The position numbers were made by a program, and so were the translations under genes. A stretch of 64,000 nt of DNA from Ampelocalamus luodianensis (taxonomy: Eukaryota > Streptophyta > Magnoliopsida > Poales > Poaceae), in contig CM070632.1 in the NCBI GenBank assembly GCA_036346255.1, positions 28,112,657-28,176,656 of the forward strand. Direction: 5' to 3'. Under the pieces are notes generated by a model. It ran no database searches, was not told the origin of the DNA, and was given only the letters and a program-made list of their open reading frames with translations. Shown in pieces: positions 21,880-34,900 of the stretch. Within the stretch, counting starts at the first letter, position 1, and every line of letters starts with the position of its first letter.

Positions 21880-24800
21880 TGTAACATCCCAATTTTGGGC
21901 TTGTGTTTCAAATGTAAGAAAATGAGTAGAAATTAAAACTTTTCTTACATCATGTGTTTCCTGTTTGTATTGGACAAGTATTGTACAAGACTTATGGAAA
22001 TGCAAAGTCACAAGTCTTTTGATCCGAATCTTGTTCCTTCAAAAACAATCTTGTCAAACCTTTTGATCATCCTCTGGAGATATTTTTCCTAAGTTCTTGG
22101 GATGGTATGTGACCCCTCTGAAAAATTTCACAATTTTTTTAGAAATTGTTTGAATATTTTAGAGGGCAGTCAAACCTGTTTGACTCTCAGTCAAACCTAA
22201 AACCAGTACCTTGTAGAATTTTTGGAGAAAAATACAATGCATAAAAACCTCTGCAAATTTTACACAAGGTCAATGTCTCAGTCAGCAAGCTCCTGTAAAA
22301 ATTTCAGAATTTTTGGAGTTATTTTGCTACCCCAAATAAATCCTCAAAAGTCTCAGCATATTTAAAACCTAAAACACAGTTCCTTTGTTCCTTGGGTTCG
22401 AGTCGGGCTCGAGTCCGAGCCACTTGACTCGGTCGAACCACCTAGCTGCACCGAGCCGCATTTTAAAACGTGCGTGCGATATCAGCCGTTGGATTCAAAT
22501 CGCTCGGCCCACGTTCGTGTGAGCATTCGGACCCTCCGGTTGCATTAACCAATTGGGACCGTTGGATCTCAATCCAACCGTCCAGATTTCCGTAAGCAAT
22601 CGGACTGTCCGGCGGGCTCTTTTAAATCGCAGCCGTCCATCTAAAATCCAACGGTCGTGGTTGCTTTCTCTGTTCTTCTTCCTCCTCTGTCCCGTGCGCG
22701 CGTGACAATGGCAGAAGAGAGCGCGGGCGGCTTTGATGTGTCACCTCAAGTTTGCTTTCGTCAACGTCTCTCTGCGGGGCATTTAATGCGCACCAGGCTT
22801 TCTCCTCCATTGTCACCGTGCTCACTTGCTCCCATCATTTCTTGGTCCATGACCGTAGCATGAACCGAGCCCACCATGGACTCGGGTTCTTGCTCGAAAC
22901 CCTAATCCCTTCCCTATATATTGCCCCTCTAGGTCCTCCTGGTGTTCTTTTACACCACACCTAGCTCCTCTCTGTGTTTGAGCTCAAAACCATCTCAAAC
23001 CTTCAATCCACCATTGTTGACCCGAGGGCTCCAATGGCGGCCTTGGTGTCCAGTGGTTCATCTTCAACCTTTCTTGCACCCTCTTGAACTCCTCAACCTC
23101 CTTTATATTTCCCTAACTTGATTTTGGGTTGCATTCGCGAGAATCACTCAATTTTAAGTTTGGAGATTTTCAGTTAGTTTCACCCCTTTCTTCTCCAACT
23201 CCGGTAAGTGGTTCTTTTTGCAATTATTTGCTTTTGGAGCCTCTTTGAGCTATAATGAAGCTGTGGTGATGATTTGGTTCCACTCATTTTGCTCAGAACC
23301 TCATCTTCCACTTCATCTTCTTGACTCAGGTGGACTTCATCGTGTTCAAGTCTTCCCGGCCATCTTTGGAGCTCCTCTCGGTTAAGGTAGCTTCTATATA
23401 GTCCCTAGAAGTCATGGCACTCGCTTCCTTGGACCGCGCGGAGCATCTTGCTATTTTCGTGTTTTGCCGTGTCGGCCTCCTTCTTTGTTTTCGGCTCGCG
23501 GCGTTCCAGAACCTCCACGCGGCGAGGTCATCATCTGTTGGGTCCGCAACACTATTGCGAACCCATTTTGATAGTTTGTGGCGCGCGCATGGCAGATCGC
23601 CGGCGACAAGCGTGAAAGCCACTCGGGTTTTGTCGGTTGAAAGCTCCCATTTTCGTCGATTATTAGAGCACGATGTTGCCTAATCATTGTTAATCATTGG
23701 ATGTCATGAATGTGTCTTAATCTGGCCTAATGTCTCAATGACATGTGGGTCCAGCCCCCTTAAATCACCCGCTGGCGTTTATCTGTGCGTTTCGGCATCA
23801 TTAATGTTAATCTTAGGTTAATTAAGTGTCGGCGTTTATTAGCTGTCGGGGATGTCCCCTGTGCCACTGCCGGGTGGGCCCATTAGCTTAGCGCCGAAAA
23901 TCAGAAGTCATTAGGGCTGATTTTGGGTTTATTTATTGCTAATCATTGTTAGCAATAAATGTGTCCAAATACCTTTTGGGTCAGCGGCGTGTGGGCCTCG
24001 GTCCTTAAATCACCATCTGCACAAAATCTTTAGGACACCTTGATTGTTAATCATCATTAATCATTGGTCATTAGTAATTAATTAGCTGTCCTAAAACCTC
24101 CTTTAAGTCATCGCTGCCGGTGGGTCGCGTGCAGCGTGCGCGTGTGTTAAATCTCGCATGTGTGACTCGATCCAGCGACATGCGGCCCCGTGTGTCGGCA
24201 CTCTCGATTGCGCCGATCTTGGACCACCGTCCATTTGGCGATCTGCGGCCTAGATTTTGTATGCGTTCGGACCCTCGGTTCCCCTCATCATTCTTGGCCG
24301 TCCATCACTTGATCTGCGGCCACGATCGTGTGTGCAATCGGACCTTCCGGCCGGGCGTGATCGGGCCGTTCATCCTTAGATCTGCGGTGCGTGGATCGTC
24401 GAGGCAACCGCCCGTCGGTTGCATCCTTCCTCGTGGCCGTTGGATCTTGATCCAACGGTGGGCTCTGTTATGAATCGCGCGCGTCGGCTGTTCTCCGTCG
24501 CGTGTGGCTCGTTGGATATTGCATCAACGGCCCACGGCGTCCACGTCGTTATTTTCGGTTGGGTTGGTTTTTATTTCTGTAAGTATTTATTTATCAACTG
24601 AAAATTGTATCAAAACTTTAGAAATTCATAACTAATTCAAGATAAATCCTTTTTACATGAAACCAACTGCAATAAATTTGTATTTCACTAAAGTTTAATA
24701 TAAAAATGCTTTTAGCTATGTACGTAGTAGAAAATTCGTAATCTTTAATAGCTTGTTTTCTGCTATTTTTATATATTCCAGAATTGTATTAAAACTTGGA

Positions 24801-27059
24801 AAATGCATATCTTTTTCTGTATATCTGCTAATTGAATGATTTTAACTTTGATAAATTTGTTATTAACTAAACTTTAATCTAAAAATGGTGGTAGGCCTAA
24901 ATCAGCACCAGAAAAATATGTTAATAGATTTAACCTTATTAGTAGCAATTAAAAATTCATTTAATGATGTAATAGACACCAGTAATTCCCTGTAAATCCT
25001 AAAAATAGAAATTTGATGTTAGGAAATCCCTCTGTTATCATACTATAATGTGAAATGGGTTTTGCACATGTTTATATTTCTGGAAAGTGCATTATGCTAG
25101 TTTTGCATCCTAGAAAAATCATAACTAAATCATTTTAACTCCAATTAAGATGAAACCACTTGTATTAGCCTTAAAATGTCAGTAGCAACCTATCATAAAA
25201 TTTTCAAGTCCAGAAAACCTCTAGAAAATATTTTTGCTCTGAGTACCTTATTATGGCGAAAATGGGTTTTTAGGTAATATCTTTTGCACCACAAATCCAA
25301 ATTAGGTTTTTCCAGTTTCTATGTCTAGGTATATTCGTATTCTACCTTATGTATAAATTTCGTCGCATTTGGATAATTTTTGCTTGCTCGTTTGTTTAAG
25401 TGTGGCTCGTCTTATTGGTTGTTCTTGGTTCTTTTTGCCTTTCGCTTAGGGTTCGACATTTGCGGTAACCAGAAACGACCCTCCACAACAGTTTGAGCAA
25501 CGACAAGAAGGCAAGCGGTTTGATCATGTTAATCCCGATATTTTAAGTATTTATGTTGATTACAAATTCTATGTATGCATTGCTACTTTGTGTTAATAGT
25601 TGGCCTAGTAGATGCATTTCCTTAGCAAATGATTATCCTCTACTACCTTGAGCCTAGGCATTGCTGTGATTTAGAGTTCGTGGATGAGCTCTTGTCACTT
25701 AGTAGTTTGCGAATTAATTGCTTAGCCATGCTTAGCCGGTAGAAATGGCGGTTATCGACTTGTCGATAACCTTGATCTATAAAACTTATTATTGGATTAT
25801 GATTTCCACCTTGTGCCATGTCTACTTATGAAAACTAAAGCTGAAAACAAAATGATTTAGACTTGGGCACAATGGTATGATGGTGTGATTTTTGGGTGTG
25901 GTGGAATGGTGCGGGTCAACAAGGACCGAACATCTTGTTACACTAAACCAAGCATTTTAGCGTGCTAACCACATTAGAGGGTATGGGACCTCTCTTGACT
26001 TAGTACTTTGGCGTGTATTGGCTCAGTCGCGGGGAGTCGCGGGAGGATGGTGTTGGGAGCATTGTAGTGTCAGAAAGACTTCACCGTGATGGGATTTGTT
26101 GTCTTTAGACGGCTTGCAATGTAAGCATATGGGTTTCTATCCATATGAGCGGCTCGTAGTTAATACACAAGATTGGAAATGTCTCGTAGGACTTAGCCGT
26201 GCGGCATACCTTGGTAGTGTGCTTTGTGGCTTGAAGGCGATGCGAAGTGTGGGTACATTGGTACACCTGCGGGGTTAAAACTATTCGAATAGCCTCGTCT
26301 AGGTTATGGACACGCTTGGCAAGGTCTTTCAAGAGTTAGACTACAACCTTTTAAATTAAAACTTGATGGGTGAGTGCGAATCGGGATTAGTGCTATGTTG
26401 TGGTGGCTATTGGGATAGTCGCTTCCGGTGGTTACTTGTATGTATCTTTACTTACTTTGTTACTTTGATAACAAAGCAGTTTGCAAACTTGCTTTTAAAA
26501 TGTATTACATTATTGCAAATAAAGTTGGCTTCATGCAAAATGAGACATACAACCTCCACCTAAATAAGCTTGCATGTAGTTTATGAATAGGTGCGCTATT
26601 CCACACGTCGATCTTGCGGGTACAAAGACAATCTTTGTACTCGGTTGCTACGCTTAATTGTTTTGTTGCGGAGGAAGAAGGTGAGCTGAGGGCCTCACTT
26701 TTGTGAGTGTGTTGTGGTAGCTTGCGGGCGACTAGCTTGGCGGCCGGTCGGTTGCCTTGTGGGTGTATGGCTAACAGGTGGACTTTTGTTCTAGCCATCT
26801 TATGGCACCTTTTGCTTCATTGTCTTTCTTGTTTATTGTTCTATTTGGCGGTCGGCCCTTTTGTAATAACTTTACTTTATGTATGTCGTTGTTGAACTTA
26901 GTGATGTATGTGTATGGAATTGATGTGTAATTTTGTGATGATGTGCATATGCTGCAATTCTGGGAAGCATATGTCCATCGAGGCTTAGAATGTTTAATTA
27001 GTAACGCCAGAACCATTTGGAGGTTAAGTGTTACTAGTTAAACATTCTGGGTCCTCACA
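21880..27059 (+). repeat. 5' LTR (5180 bp)
   Basis: It begins tgtaacatcccaattttggg and ends gggtcctcaca. It is colinear with 31992-37143. Small indels against that copy cluster at CAG/CTG/CCAGG-like sites. It contains a TATA box at 22915, a CCGTTGGATC palindrome array, a gttatcgac-tt-gtcgataac stem-loop (25751-25770) and a gtacaaaga/tctttgtac stem-loop (26620-26640). Confidence 0.93.
22915..22922 (+). promoter_or_regulatory. LTR TATA box
   Basis: The sequence cttccctatatattgcccct contains tatatatt about 1035 bp into the LTR, just before a C/T-rich stretch where transcription could start. The same box is at 33020-33027 in the 3' LTR. If real, U3 is ~1 kb and R plus U5 are ~4.1 kb. Confidence 0.55.
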
Positions 27060-27063
27060 AAGT

Positions 27064-27075
27064 TGGTATCAGAGC
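27064..27075 (+). other. primer binding site (initiator tRNA-Met type)
   Basis: The sequence tggtatcagagc lies 4 nt after the 5' LTR end. This is the usual primer site of plant Ty3/gypsy elements, complementary to the 3' end of initiator tRNA-Met. Confidence 0.88.
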
Positions 27076-27659
27076 CATACTGACCGTAGAAACCCCTAGC
27101 TTGGTCGCCTTTAGGATATTTGGAAACTTACTGTCAGATAGTTGTGAAAACTTAAGTAAGTTCTCTAATTTTGCTCCTTACCTATCTTAGCTTGCTCATC
27201 TCACCTTACCCTCACTTAAGTTTGAAAAAGTTGTTCCTCTCTTCCTTTCAAAAATTAGCCTCTATCGATTAACTTGGTTTTGGGAGAAACATGAGAGCTT
27301 GGAGAAAGGAATTTGGACAGCTAGCTAGTGGTTAGTAATTAAGGTAGGAAATGAGAGGTAAATTCAACTAAAACTTGTGGGAATGAAAGGGTAAGAAGTG
27401 ATATGAGATTAGCTAATGCCTATACTCTATTAGGTGGTTATACCTTGATTTTGGACTGTTTTGAGCTGGAATTTAGTTCTGAAAATTTTGGGTTTTCTCA
27501 CACGATTACTCGTTCTTCCATACGGGTTAGTCGTTTCAGGAAGTCGATTTGGTGATTTTTGGTCCTGTGCTCTTGGTGGTTATTCCTGAGCCCTTTTTCT
27601 TGAGTTTGGATTTCTTTGCTTTCTTTCTATCTCGGGCTTGTAGCTAACTCATCTTAGTG

Positions 27660-28750
27660 AATCGGGATGGTGGTGGGACACGTGGCGGCGGAATCGGTAG
27701 GGTAGTCCCGATGAGGAGCTTCCCCTCCTCAGACCATGGCGGAAGTCCTCATGCAAATCGAGCATGTCGTTCGGAGGACCGTAGGGTGTTGGAGGTTATC
27801 GCGAGAACACCTCCACTCCCTCTGGTGCCTCTGGATCGGAAGTGGTCACCGGTCTCGTGGGGACTTGCGGAGTTCCTCCGTGCTCGACCTCCTACCTTCT
27901 CGGTCGAGGACCCCTTGGGCGCATGAGCAGGCTGCGTGCGGTTGGCGAGCTCGGCGTTGCTCGATGCCGGGGCGGGGCGGGCACACCGCATCCCATCGGT
28001 GGAGGGTGCGGCACTCTCATGGTGGGAGAATTTCCTCGCCATGCGGCCGCGGGACACGTGGTCTCGTGGGAGGAGTTCGATCGATTTTCCGTCGGGCCCA
28101 TGTCCGCCGGCTGATGAAGCGAAGAAGAAGGAGTTCCTTGCGCTCAAGCGAGGCGCAAATCGTGATGAGTACCTCCATGAGTTCAACCATTTGGCGAGTG
28201 CGCTCTGCGAGGTGGCCAGCGATGAGGCCAAGCGGGAGAAGTTCATGGAGGTTTGTGCGAGGAGCTTGAGGACAAGCTCTCTATTGTGGACTTCCCGACT
28301 TCCGGACCTTGGTGGACAAGGCCATCATCGCCGAGCACAAGGCGAGAGCGCGGCGAGTCCATAGCGCAAGTGGGAGGCCCGGCGATGCGCGGGCGGCCTC
28401 GTTAGTCCCGGGTTGGGCTGCACGGTGGCCCGTTCTTTGGCTTCACCACCGCCGAGGCCTTGGCACCGACTCCACGTCCTCCGCGGCCGTGACTCGATCC
28501 ACGTGCGCTGCGACCAGCGGCGGTGTTCCCGCAACCCGCGGCCGATGTCACACCTTCTTGCCACAACAAGGGCCACTACGCGAGTAGTTGTCCTAAGAAA
28601 GCTGGAGCGGCCCCTCGTCCTAATGGAGGGCGCGGCAAGGAGTGGTCACCCACGACGAAGAAGACCGGGCTTGGGGAGCGGCGAGTCAACCACATCTCGG
28701 TGAGGAGGCACGAGGCGCCCGGCGTGGTGTTGGAGTGCGCTCCTTGTTAA
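27660..28750 (+). pseudogene. gag: gag region of the plus-strand element (frame-disrupted)
   Basis: Capsid-like pieces occur in several frames: ALSWWENFLA near 28010, KKKEFLALKRGANRDEYLHE near 28115-28170 and DEAKREKFMEV near 28220. A zinc-knuckle end CHNKGHYASSCPKK lies at 28559-28600. Gag forms the virus-like particle that packages element RNA. The frame is broken many times, about once per 100-200 bp. Because the LTRs of the same element look very young, part of this may be consensus error rather than decay. The start codon was not fixed. Confidence 0.75.
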
Positions 28751-28754
28751 TTTG

Positions 28755-31700
28755 CATCTGCTATGATTTTATTTGACTCTAGGGCCTCGCATTCTTTTAT
28801 TTCGAGTCGTTTCTTTGTTGATTGTGGACTTCTTGTGTCCCTTTGAGGTTCCACTGCTCATTCGCTCTCGGGTTCGGAAATGAGAGTGACCAAGTATCTT
28901 GGGGTGTTCCTATCCACATCGAAGGAGTAGGATTCTTGGCGAATCTTATCCTACTCGACTCGGCGCTTGGATGTGATTCTTGGCATGGATTGGTTGTCCC
29001 AACACTTGGGGCAAATCGATTGTGCGAGGAAGATTGTCTACCTCACGAGTCCTTCAGGTGAACAGGTTGGGTTTTCGCCACGATTGCGAGAGCCCCATCT
29101 TTATGTCCTTGAAGCAAAGCGGCATTGGAGATTCACGGCGTCCCCACGTGTGCGACTTCGCGGATGTCTTTCTGAAGACTTGCAGGGATGCCTCTGTTCG
29201 AGATCTGGAGTTTGTGATAGAGTTGCTGCCCGGTACCGCCCCTATTTCTAAGAGGCCGTATCGCATGCCTCCTAATGAGTTGGAGGAGCTGAAGAAGCAA
29301 GCGGGTGAGCTGCAAGAGAAGGGTTTTATCCGTCTAGCTCATCTCCTTGGGGTTGTCGATTATCTTTGTGAAGAAGAAGGACAAGACCTTGCGCATGTGT
29401 GTTGATTACCGTCAAGCTTAATGAGGTGTGGTAAAGAACAAGTATCCTTTGCCCGTATTGATGATCTTTTCGATCGGTTGGCCGAACACGAGTCTTCTCA
29501 AGATTGACTTGAGTGGGCTATCATCAAGTCGGGATCGGGCGAGGATATTCCTAAGGCGGCCTTTGCTACTCGTTATGGCCTTTACGAGTACACCGTCATG
29601 TCTTTTGGTTTGACTAATGCTCTGCTTTATTCATGAATCTTATGAACTCGGTATTCATGGAGTATTTGGATAGGTTTGTGGTGGTATTCATCGATGATAT
29701 CCTTATCTACTCCAAGAGTGAAGAAGAGCATCTTGAGCATCTTAAGCTTGTGTTGGGCAAGCTGCGTGAGCACCAGTTGTATGCCAAATTCGGCAAGTCT
29801 GAGTTAGTTGAAGAAGTGGCATTCTTGGGCCATGTTCTTTCAGCGGGAGGTGTGGTGTGGATCCTAGCAAGGTCGGTGATGTGCTATCTTGGGGTCAGCC
29901 CAAGTCGGTCACCGATGTGCGGAGTTTTCTTGGTTTGGCTGGCTACTATCGCCGTTTTATCGAAAATTTCTCCAAGATTGCGAAGCCTATGACCGAATTG
30001 CTTAAGAAAGACAAGAAATTTGAGTGGTCATTGCTTGTGATGTGAGTTTTCAGGAACTCAAGAAGCGGTTGACCTCAGCCCAGTGCTTGTTCTCCCGATA
30101 TTCACAAGGGTTTTGATATCTATTGTGATGCTTCTCGTCGGGTCTTGGTTGTGTTCTTATGCGGGAGGGCAAGGTTGTGGCCTATGCATCGCGGCGATTG
30201 AGGCCTCATGAACTCAACTATCCTACTCATGACTTGGAGTTGGTGCGGTGGTCCATGCACTCAAGATTTGGCGGCATTATCGATTGGTAACCGTTGTGAG
30301 GTGTATTCGACCACAAGAGCTTGAAGTACTTGTTCACCCGGCGGATCTGAACCTCGGGCAAAGAAGATGGTTGGAATTGATCAAGGACTATGACATGGGC
30401 ATTCGGTATCATCGGGCAAGGCCAACGTTGTGGCGGATGCACTCGGTCGGAAGGTGTATTGCGGCATGTTGATGCTCCAAGAGCGGACCTACCCTCATTT
30501 GAAATTCAGCGCCTCAATTTGGGTTTGATCGAGCACGGTTCTCTTGCTACATTGGTTGTGCAACCAACCTTGGTGGACCAAATCAAGCGGCGCAGCGACA
30601 GGATGTTGGTGTGAGCCAAATCAAGCGAGAACATCAAGGATGGGATAGCCAAGTGCTTTTGGAGGGCGAGCATGGCGTTGTGTGGTTTGGGCGGCGTCTT
30701 GTGGTTCCTAAGGTCGAGGAATTGCGAATTTGATTCTCGCGAAGCCCATGATTCTCCTTTGTCTATTCACCCGGGGCTACCAAGATGTATCGGGATCTTC
30801 GTCGAGATTACGGTGGACCCGAATGAAGCGCGAGATTGCGAGTTCGTTGCGAGTGCGGCGTGTCTTTGTCGTGTGAAGGCCGAGCATCGGCGTCCAGCGA
30901 GTCTTCTTGACCTTTGCGGTGCGAGAATGGAAGTGGGATTCGTTGGCATGGACTTCATCACGGTTTGCCCGCTTTCGTCCAAAGGAATGATGCTATTTGG
31001 GTCGTGATCGACGGGTTGACTAAAGTGGCACATTTCCTTCTGTCAAGACTTCGGCCGTGTGGGGCCTTTGGCGAACTTTATGTCTCGAGGATTGTGAGTC
31101 TTCACGGTGTCACGAAGACGATTATTTCGATCGTGGTGCACTTTTCACCTCGCGGTTTTGGCATAGTGCGCAGAGGCTATGGGGACCCGCCTTCATTTCA
31201 GCCTGACCTTTCATCCTCGGTGATGGCGGACGGGCGAGTCAACCAAGTGTTGGAAGATATGCTCGTGCTTGTGTTCTTTCCTATGGGAAGAAGTGGGAGA
31301 AGTGCCTACCATTTGCGGAGTTCTCCTACAACAACGACTTCGAGCCGATCTTGGCATGGCACCATTTGAGGCTTTGTATGGGAGGAGATGCGAGAACCCC
31401 ATTGAACTGGTCGAGAGGCGGTGGCGGCGATTTCGGCCCAAATTCGATCAATGAGGCGAAAGTCAAGTTCGATTGATCGCGAGCATCTGCGCGCGGCCCG
31501 ATCGGACAAAGAGCTATGCGGATCGTCGTCGCCGTGAGTTGAGCTTTGAGCCCAATGACTTTGTGTATCTCAAAGTCTCACCCTTGAAGGGCCATCGGCG
31601 TTTTGGCATCAAGGGCAAGTTGGCCCTCGATATGTTGGGCCTTACCGTATCATCGAGAGAGTTGGAGCGATTGCATCTGATTGGAGCTACCGGTGCGCTT

Positions 31701-31975
31701 GAGGTGTGCATGATGTGTTCCATGTTTCACACGAAGAAGTGCCTCCGTGTCGTGAGAAACTCTCGTTGGAAACTCGATGTGCGGGAGAATTTGACCTCTG
31801 CGGCGTCTGTTCGCATTCTTGAGAATCGAGCGGAGAACAAGGAACCGTGTCATCAAGTTCCTTAAGGTTGATGGTCAAACCATTACGAAGATGAGGCAAC
31901 TTGGGAGCGAGAAGATCGCCTTCGTGCAGATTTTCCTTCTTTCTTCTCAGAGTAAGCGGAATCTCGGTCGAGATT
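28755..31975 (+). pseudogene. pol: pol region of the plus-strand element (frame-disrupted)
   Basis: Domains in order, in shifting frames: protease with LFDSRASHSF (~28765-28800; the usual DSG reads DSR), VILGMDWLSQHLGQIDCARK (~28970-29030), reverse transcriptase with SKRPYRMPPNELEELKKQ (~29245) and catalytic FIDDILIYSK (Asp pair at 29693-29698), and GYYRRFIENFSKIAKPMTEL (~29940). RNase H follows with FDIYCDASRR (~30113), then integrase with DSPLSIHPG (~30750) and MDFIT (~30948), PNDFVYLKVSPLKGHRRFG (~31550), and a chromodomain end (WEREDRLRADFPSFFS after frame correction, ~31845-31960). As written it cannot give a continuous protein. Confidence 0.88.
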
Positions 31976-31978
31976 CTT

Positions 31979-31991
31979 GTAAGGGGAGAGT
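31979..31991 (+). other. polypurine tract
   Basis: The sequence gtaaggggagagt directly precedes the 3' LTR. A purine run here primes plus-strand DNA synthesis in LTR retrotransposons. Confidence 0.85.
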
Positions 31992-34900
31992 TGTAACATC
32001 CCAATTTTGGGCTTGTGTTTCAAATGTAAGAAAATGAGTAGAAATTAAAACTTTTCTTACATCATGTGTTTCTGTTTGTATTGGACAAGTATTGTACAAG
32101 ACTTATGGAAATGCAAAGTCACAAGTCTTTTGATCCAAATCTTGTTCCTTCAAAAACAATCTTGTCAAACCTTTTGATCATCCTCTGGAGATATTTTTCC
32201 TAAGTTCTTGGGATGGTATGTGACCCCTCTGAAAAATTTCACAATTTTTTTTTGAAATTGTTTGAATATTTTAGAGGCGATCAAACTGTTTGACTCTCAG
32301 TCAAACCTAAAACCAGTACCTTGTAGAATTTTTGGAGAAAAATACAATGCATAAAAACCTCTGCAAATTTTACACAAGGTCAATGTCTCAGTCAGCAAGC
32401 TCCTGTAAAAATTTCAGAATTTTTGGAGTTATTTTGCTACCCCAAATAAATCCTCAAAAGTCTCAGCATATTTAAAACCTAAAACACAGTTCCTTTGTTC
32501 CTTGGGTTGAGTCGGGCTCGAGTCCGAGCCACTTGACTCGGTCGAACCACCTAGCTGCACCGAGCGCATTTTAAAGCGTGCGTGCGATATCGGCCGTTGG
32601 ATTCAAATCGCTCGGCCACGTTCGTGTGAGCATTCGGACCCTCGGTTGCATTAACCAATTGGGACCGTTGGATCTCAATCCAGCCGTCCGATTTCGTAAG
32701 CAATCGGATTGTCCGGCGGGCTCTTTTAAATCGCGGCCGTCCATCTAAAATCCAACGGTCGTGGTTGCTTTCTCTGTTCTTCTTCCTCCTCTGTCCTCGA
32801 AGCGCGCAGCGACAATGGCGAAAGAGAGAGCGCGGGCGGCTTTGATGTGTCACCTCAAGTTTGCTTTCGTCAACGTCTCTGCGGGGCATTTAATGCGCAC
32901 GGGCTTTCTCCTCCATTGTCACCGTGCTCACTTGCTCCCATCATTTCTTGGTCCATGACCGTAGCATGAACCGAGCCCACCATGGACTCGGGTTCTTGCT
33001 CAAAACCTAATCCCTTCCCTATATATTGCCCCTCTAGGTCCTCACGGTGTTCTTTTACACCACACCTAGCTCCTCTCGTGTTTGAGCTCAAAACCATCTC
33101 AAACCTTCAATCCACCATTGTTGACCGAGGGCTCCAATGGCGGCCTTGGTGTCGAGTGGTTCATCTTCAACCTTTCTTGCACCCTCTTGAACTCCTCAAC
33201 CTCCTTTATATTTCCCTAACTTGATTTTGGGTTGCATTCGCGAGAATCACTCAATTTTAAGTTTGGAGATTTTCAGTTAGTTTCACCCCTTTCTTCTCCA
33301 ACTCAGGTAAGTGGTTCTTTTGCAATTATTTGCTTTTGGAGCCTCTTTGAGCTATAATGAAGTGTGGTGATGATTTGGTTCCACTCATTTTGCTCGAGAA
33401 CCTCATCTTCCACTTCATCTTCTTGGCTCAGGTGGACTTCATCGTGTTCAAGTCTTCCCGGCCATCTTTGGAGCTCCTCTCGGTTAAGGTAGCTTCTATA
33501 TAGTCCCTAGAAGTCATGGCACTCGCTTCCTTGGACATGGCGGAGCATCTTGCTATTTTCGTGTTTTGCCGTGTCGGCCTCCTTCTTTGTTTTCCGGCTC
33601 GCGGCGTTCGAACCTCCACGCGGCGAGGTCATCATCTGTTGGGTCCGCAACACTATTGCGAACCCATTTTGATAGTTTGTGGCGCCGCGCATGCAGATCG
33701 CCGGCGACAAGCGTGAAAGCCACTCGGGTTTTGTCGGTTGAAGCTCCCATTTTAGTCATTATTGAAACACGATAATTGCCTAATCATTGTTAATCATTGG
33801 ATGTCATGAATGTGTCTTAATCTGGCCTAATGTCTCACTGACATGTGGGTCCAGCCCCCTTAAATCACCGGCTGGCGTTTATCTGTGCGTTTAGGCATCA
33901 TTAATGTTAATCTTAGGTTAATTAAGTGTCGGCGTTTATTAGCTGTCGGGGATGTCCCTGTGCCCGCTTGCGGGTGGGCCCATTAGCTTAGCGCGAAAAT
34001 CGAAGTCATTAGGGCTGATTTTGGGTTTATTTATTGCTAATCATTGTTAGCAATAAATGTGTCCAAATACCTTTTGGGTCAGCGGCGTGTGGGCCTCGGT
34101 CCTTAAATCACCTCGCACAAAATCTTTAGGACACCTTGATTGTTAATCATCATTAATCATTGGTCATTAGTAATTAATTAGCTGTCCTAAAACCTCCTTT
34201 AAGTCACTTTGCGGGTGGGTCCACGTGCCTTTGTGCGTGTGTTAAATCTCGCATGTGTGACTCTCGATCAGCGACATGCGGCCCCGCGTGTCGGCCTCCG
34301 ATTGCGCCGATCTTGGACCACCGTCCATTTGGCGTCTGCGGCCTAGATTTTGTATGCGTTCGGACCCTCGGTTCCCCTCATCATTCTTGGCCGTCCATCA
34401 CTTGATCTGCGGCCACGATGTCGTGTGTGCAATCGGACCTTCCGGCGGAGGCGTGATCGGGCCGTTCATCCTTAGATCTGCGGTGCGTGGATCGTCGAGG
34501 CAACCGCCCGTCGGTTGCATCCTTCCTCGTGGCCGTTGGATCTTGATCCAACGGTGGGCTCTGTTATGAATCGCGCGGCGTCGCGCTGTTCTCGTCGCGT
34601 GTGGCTCGTTGGATATTGCATCAACGGCCCACGGCGTCCACGTCGTTTATTTTCGGTTGGGTTGGTTTTATTTACGTAAGTATTTATTTATCAAGCGAAA
34701 ATTGTATCAAAACTTTAGAAATTCATAACTAATTCAAGATAAATCCTTTTTACATGAAACCAACGCAATAAATTTGTATTTCACTAAAGTTTAATATAAA
34801 AATGCTTTTAGCTATGTACGTAGTAGAAAATTCTGTAATCTTTAATAGCTTGTTTTACTATATTTTTATATATTCAGAATTGTATTAAAACTTGGAAAAT

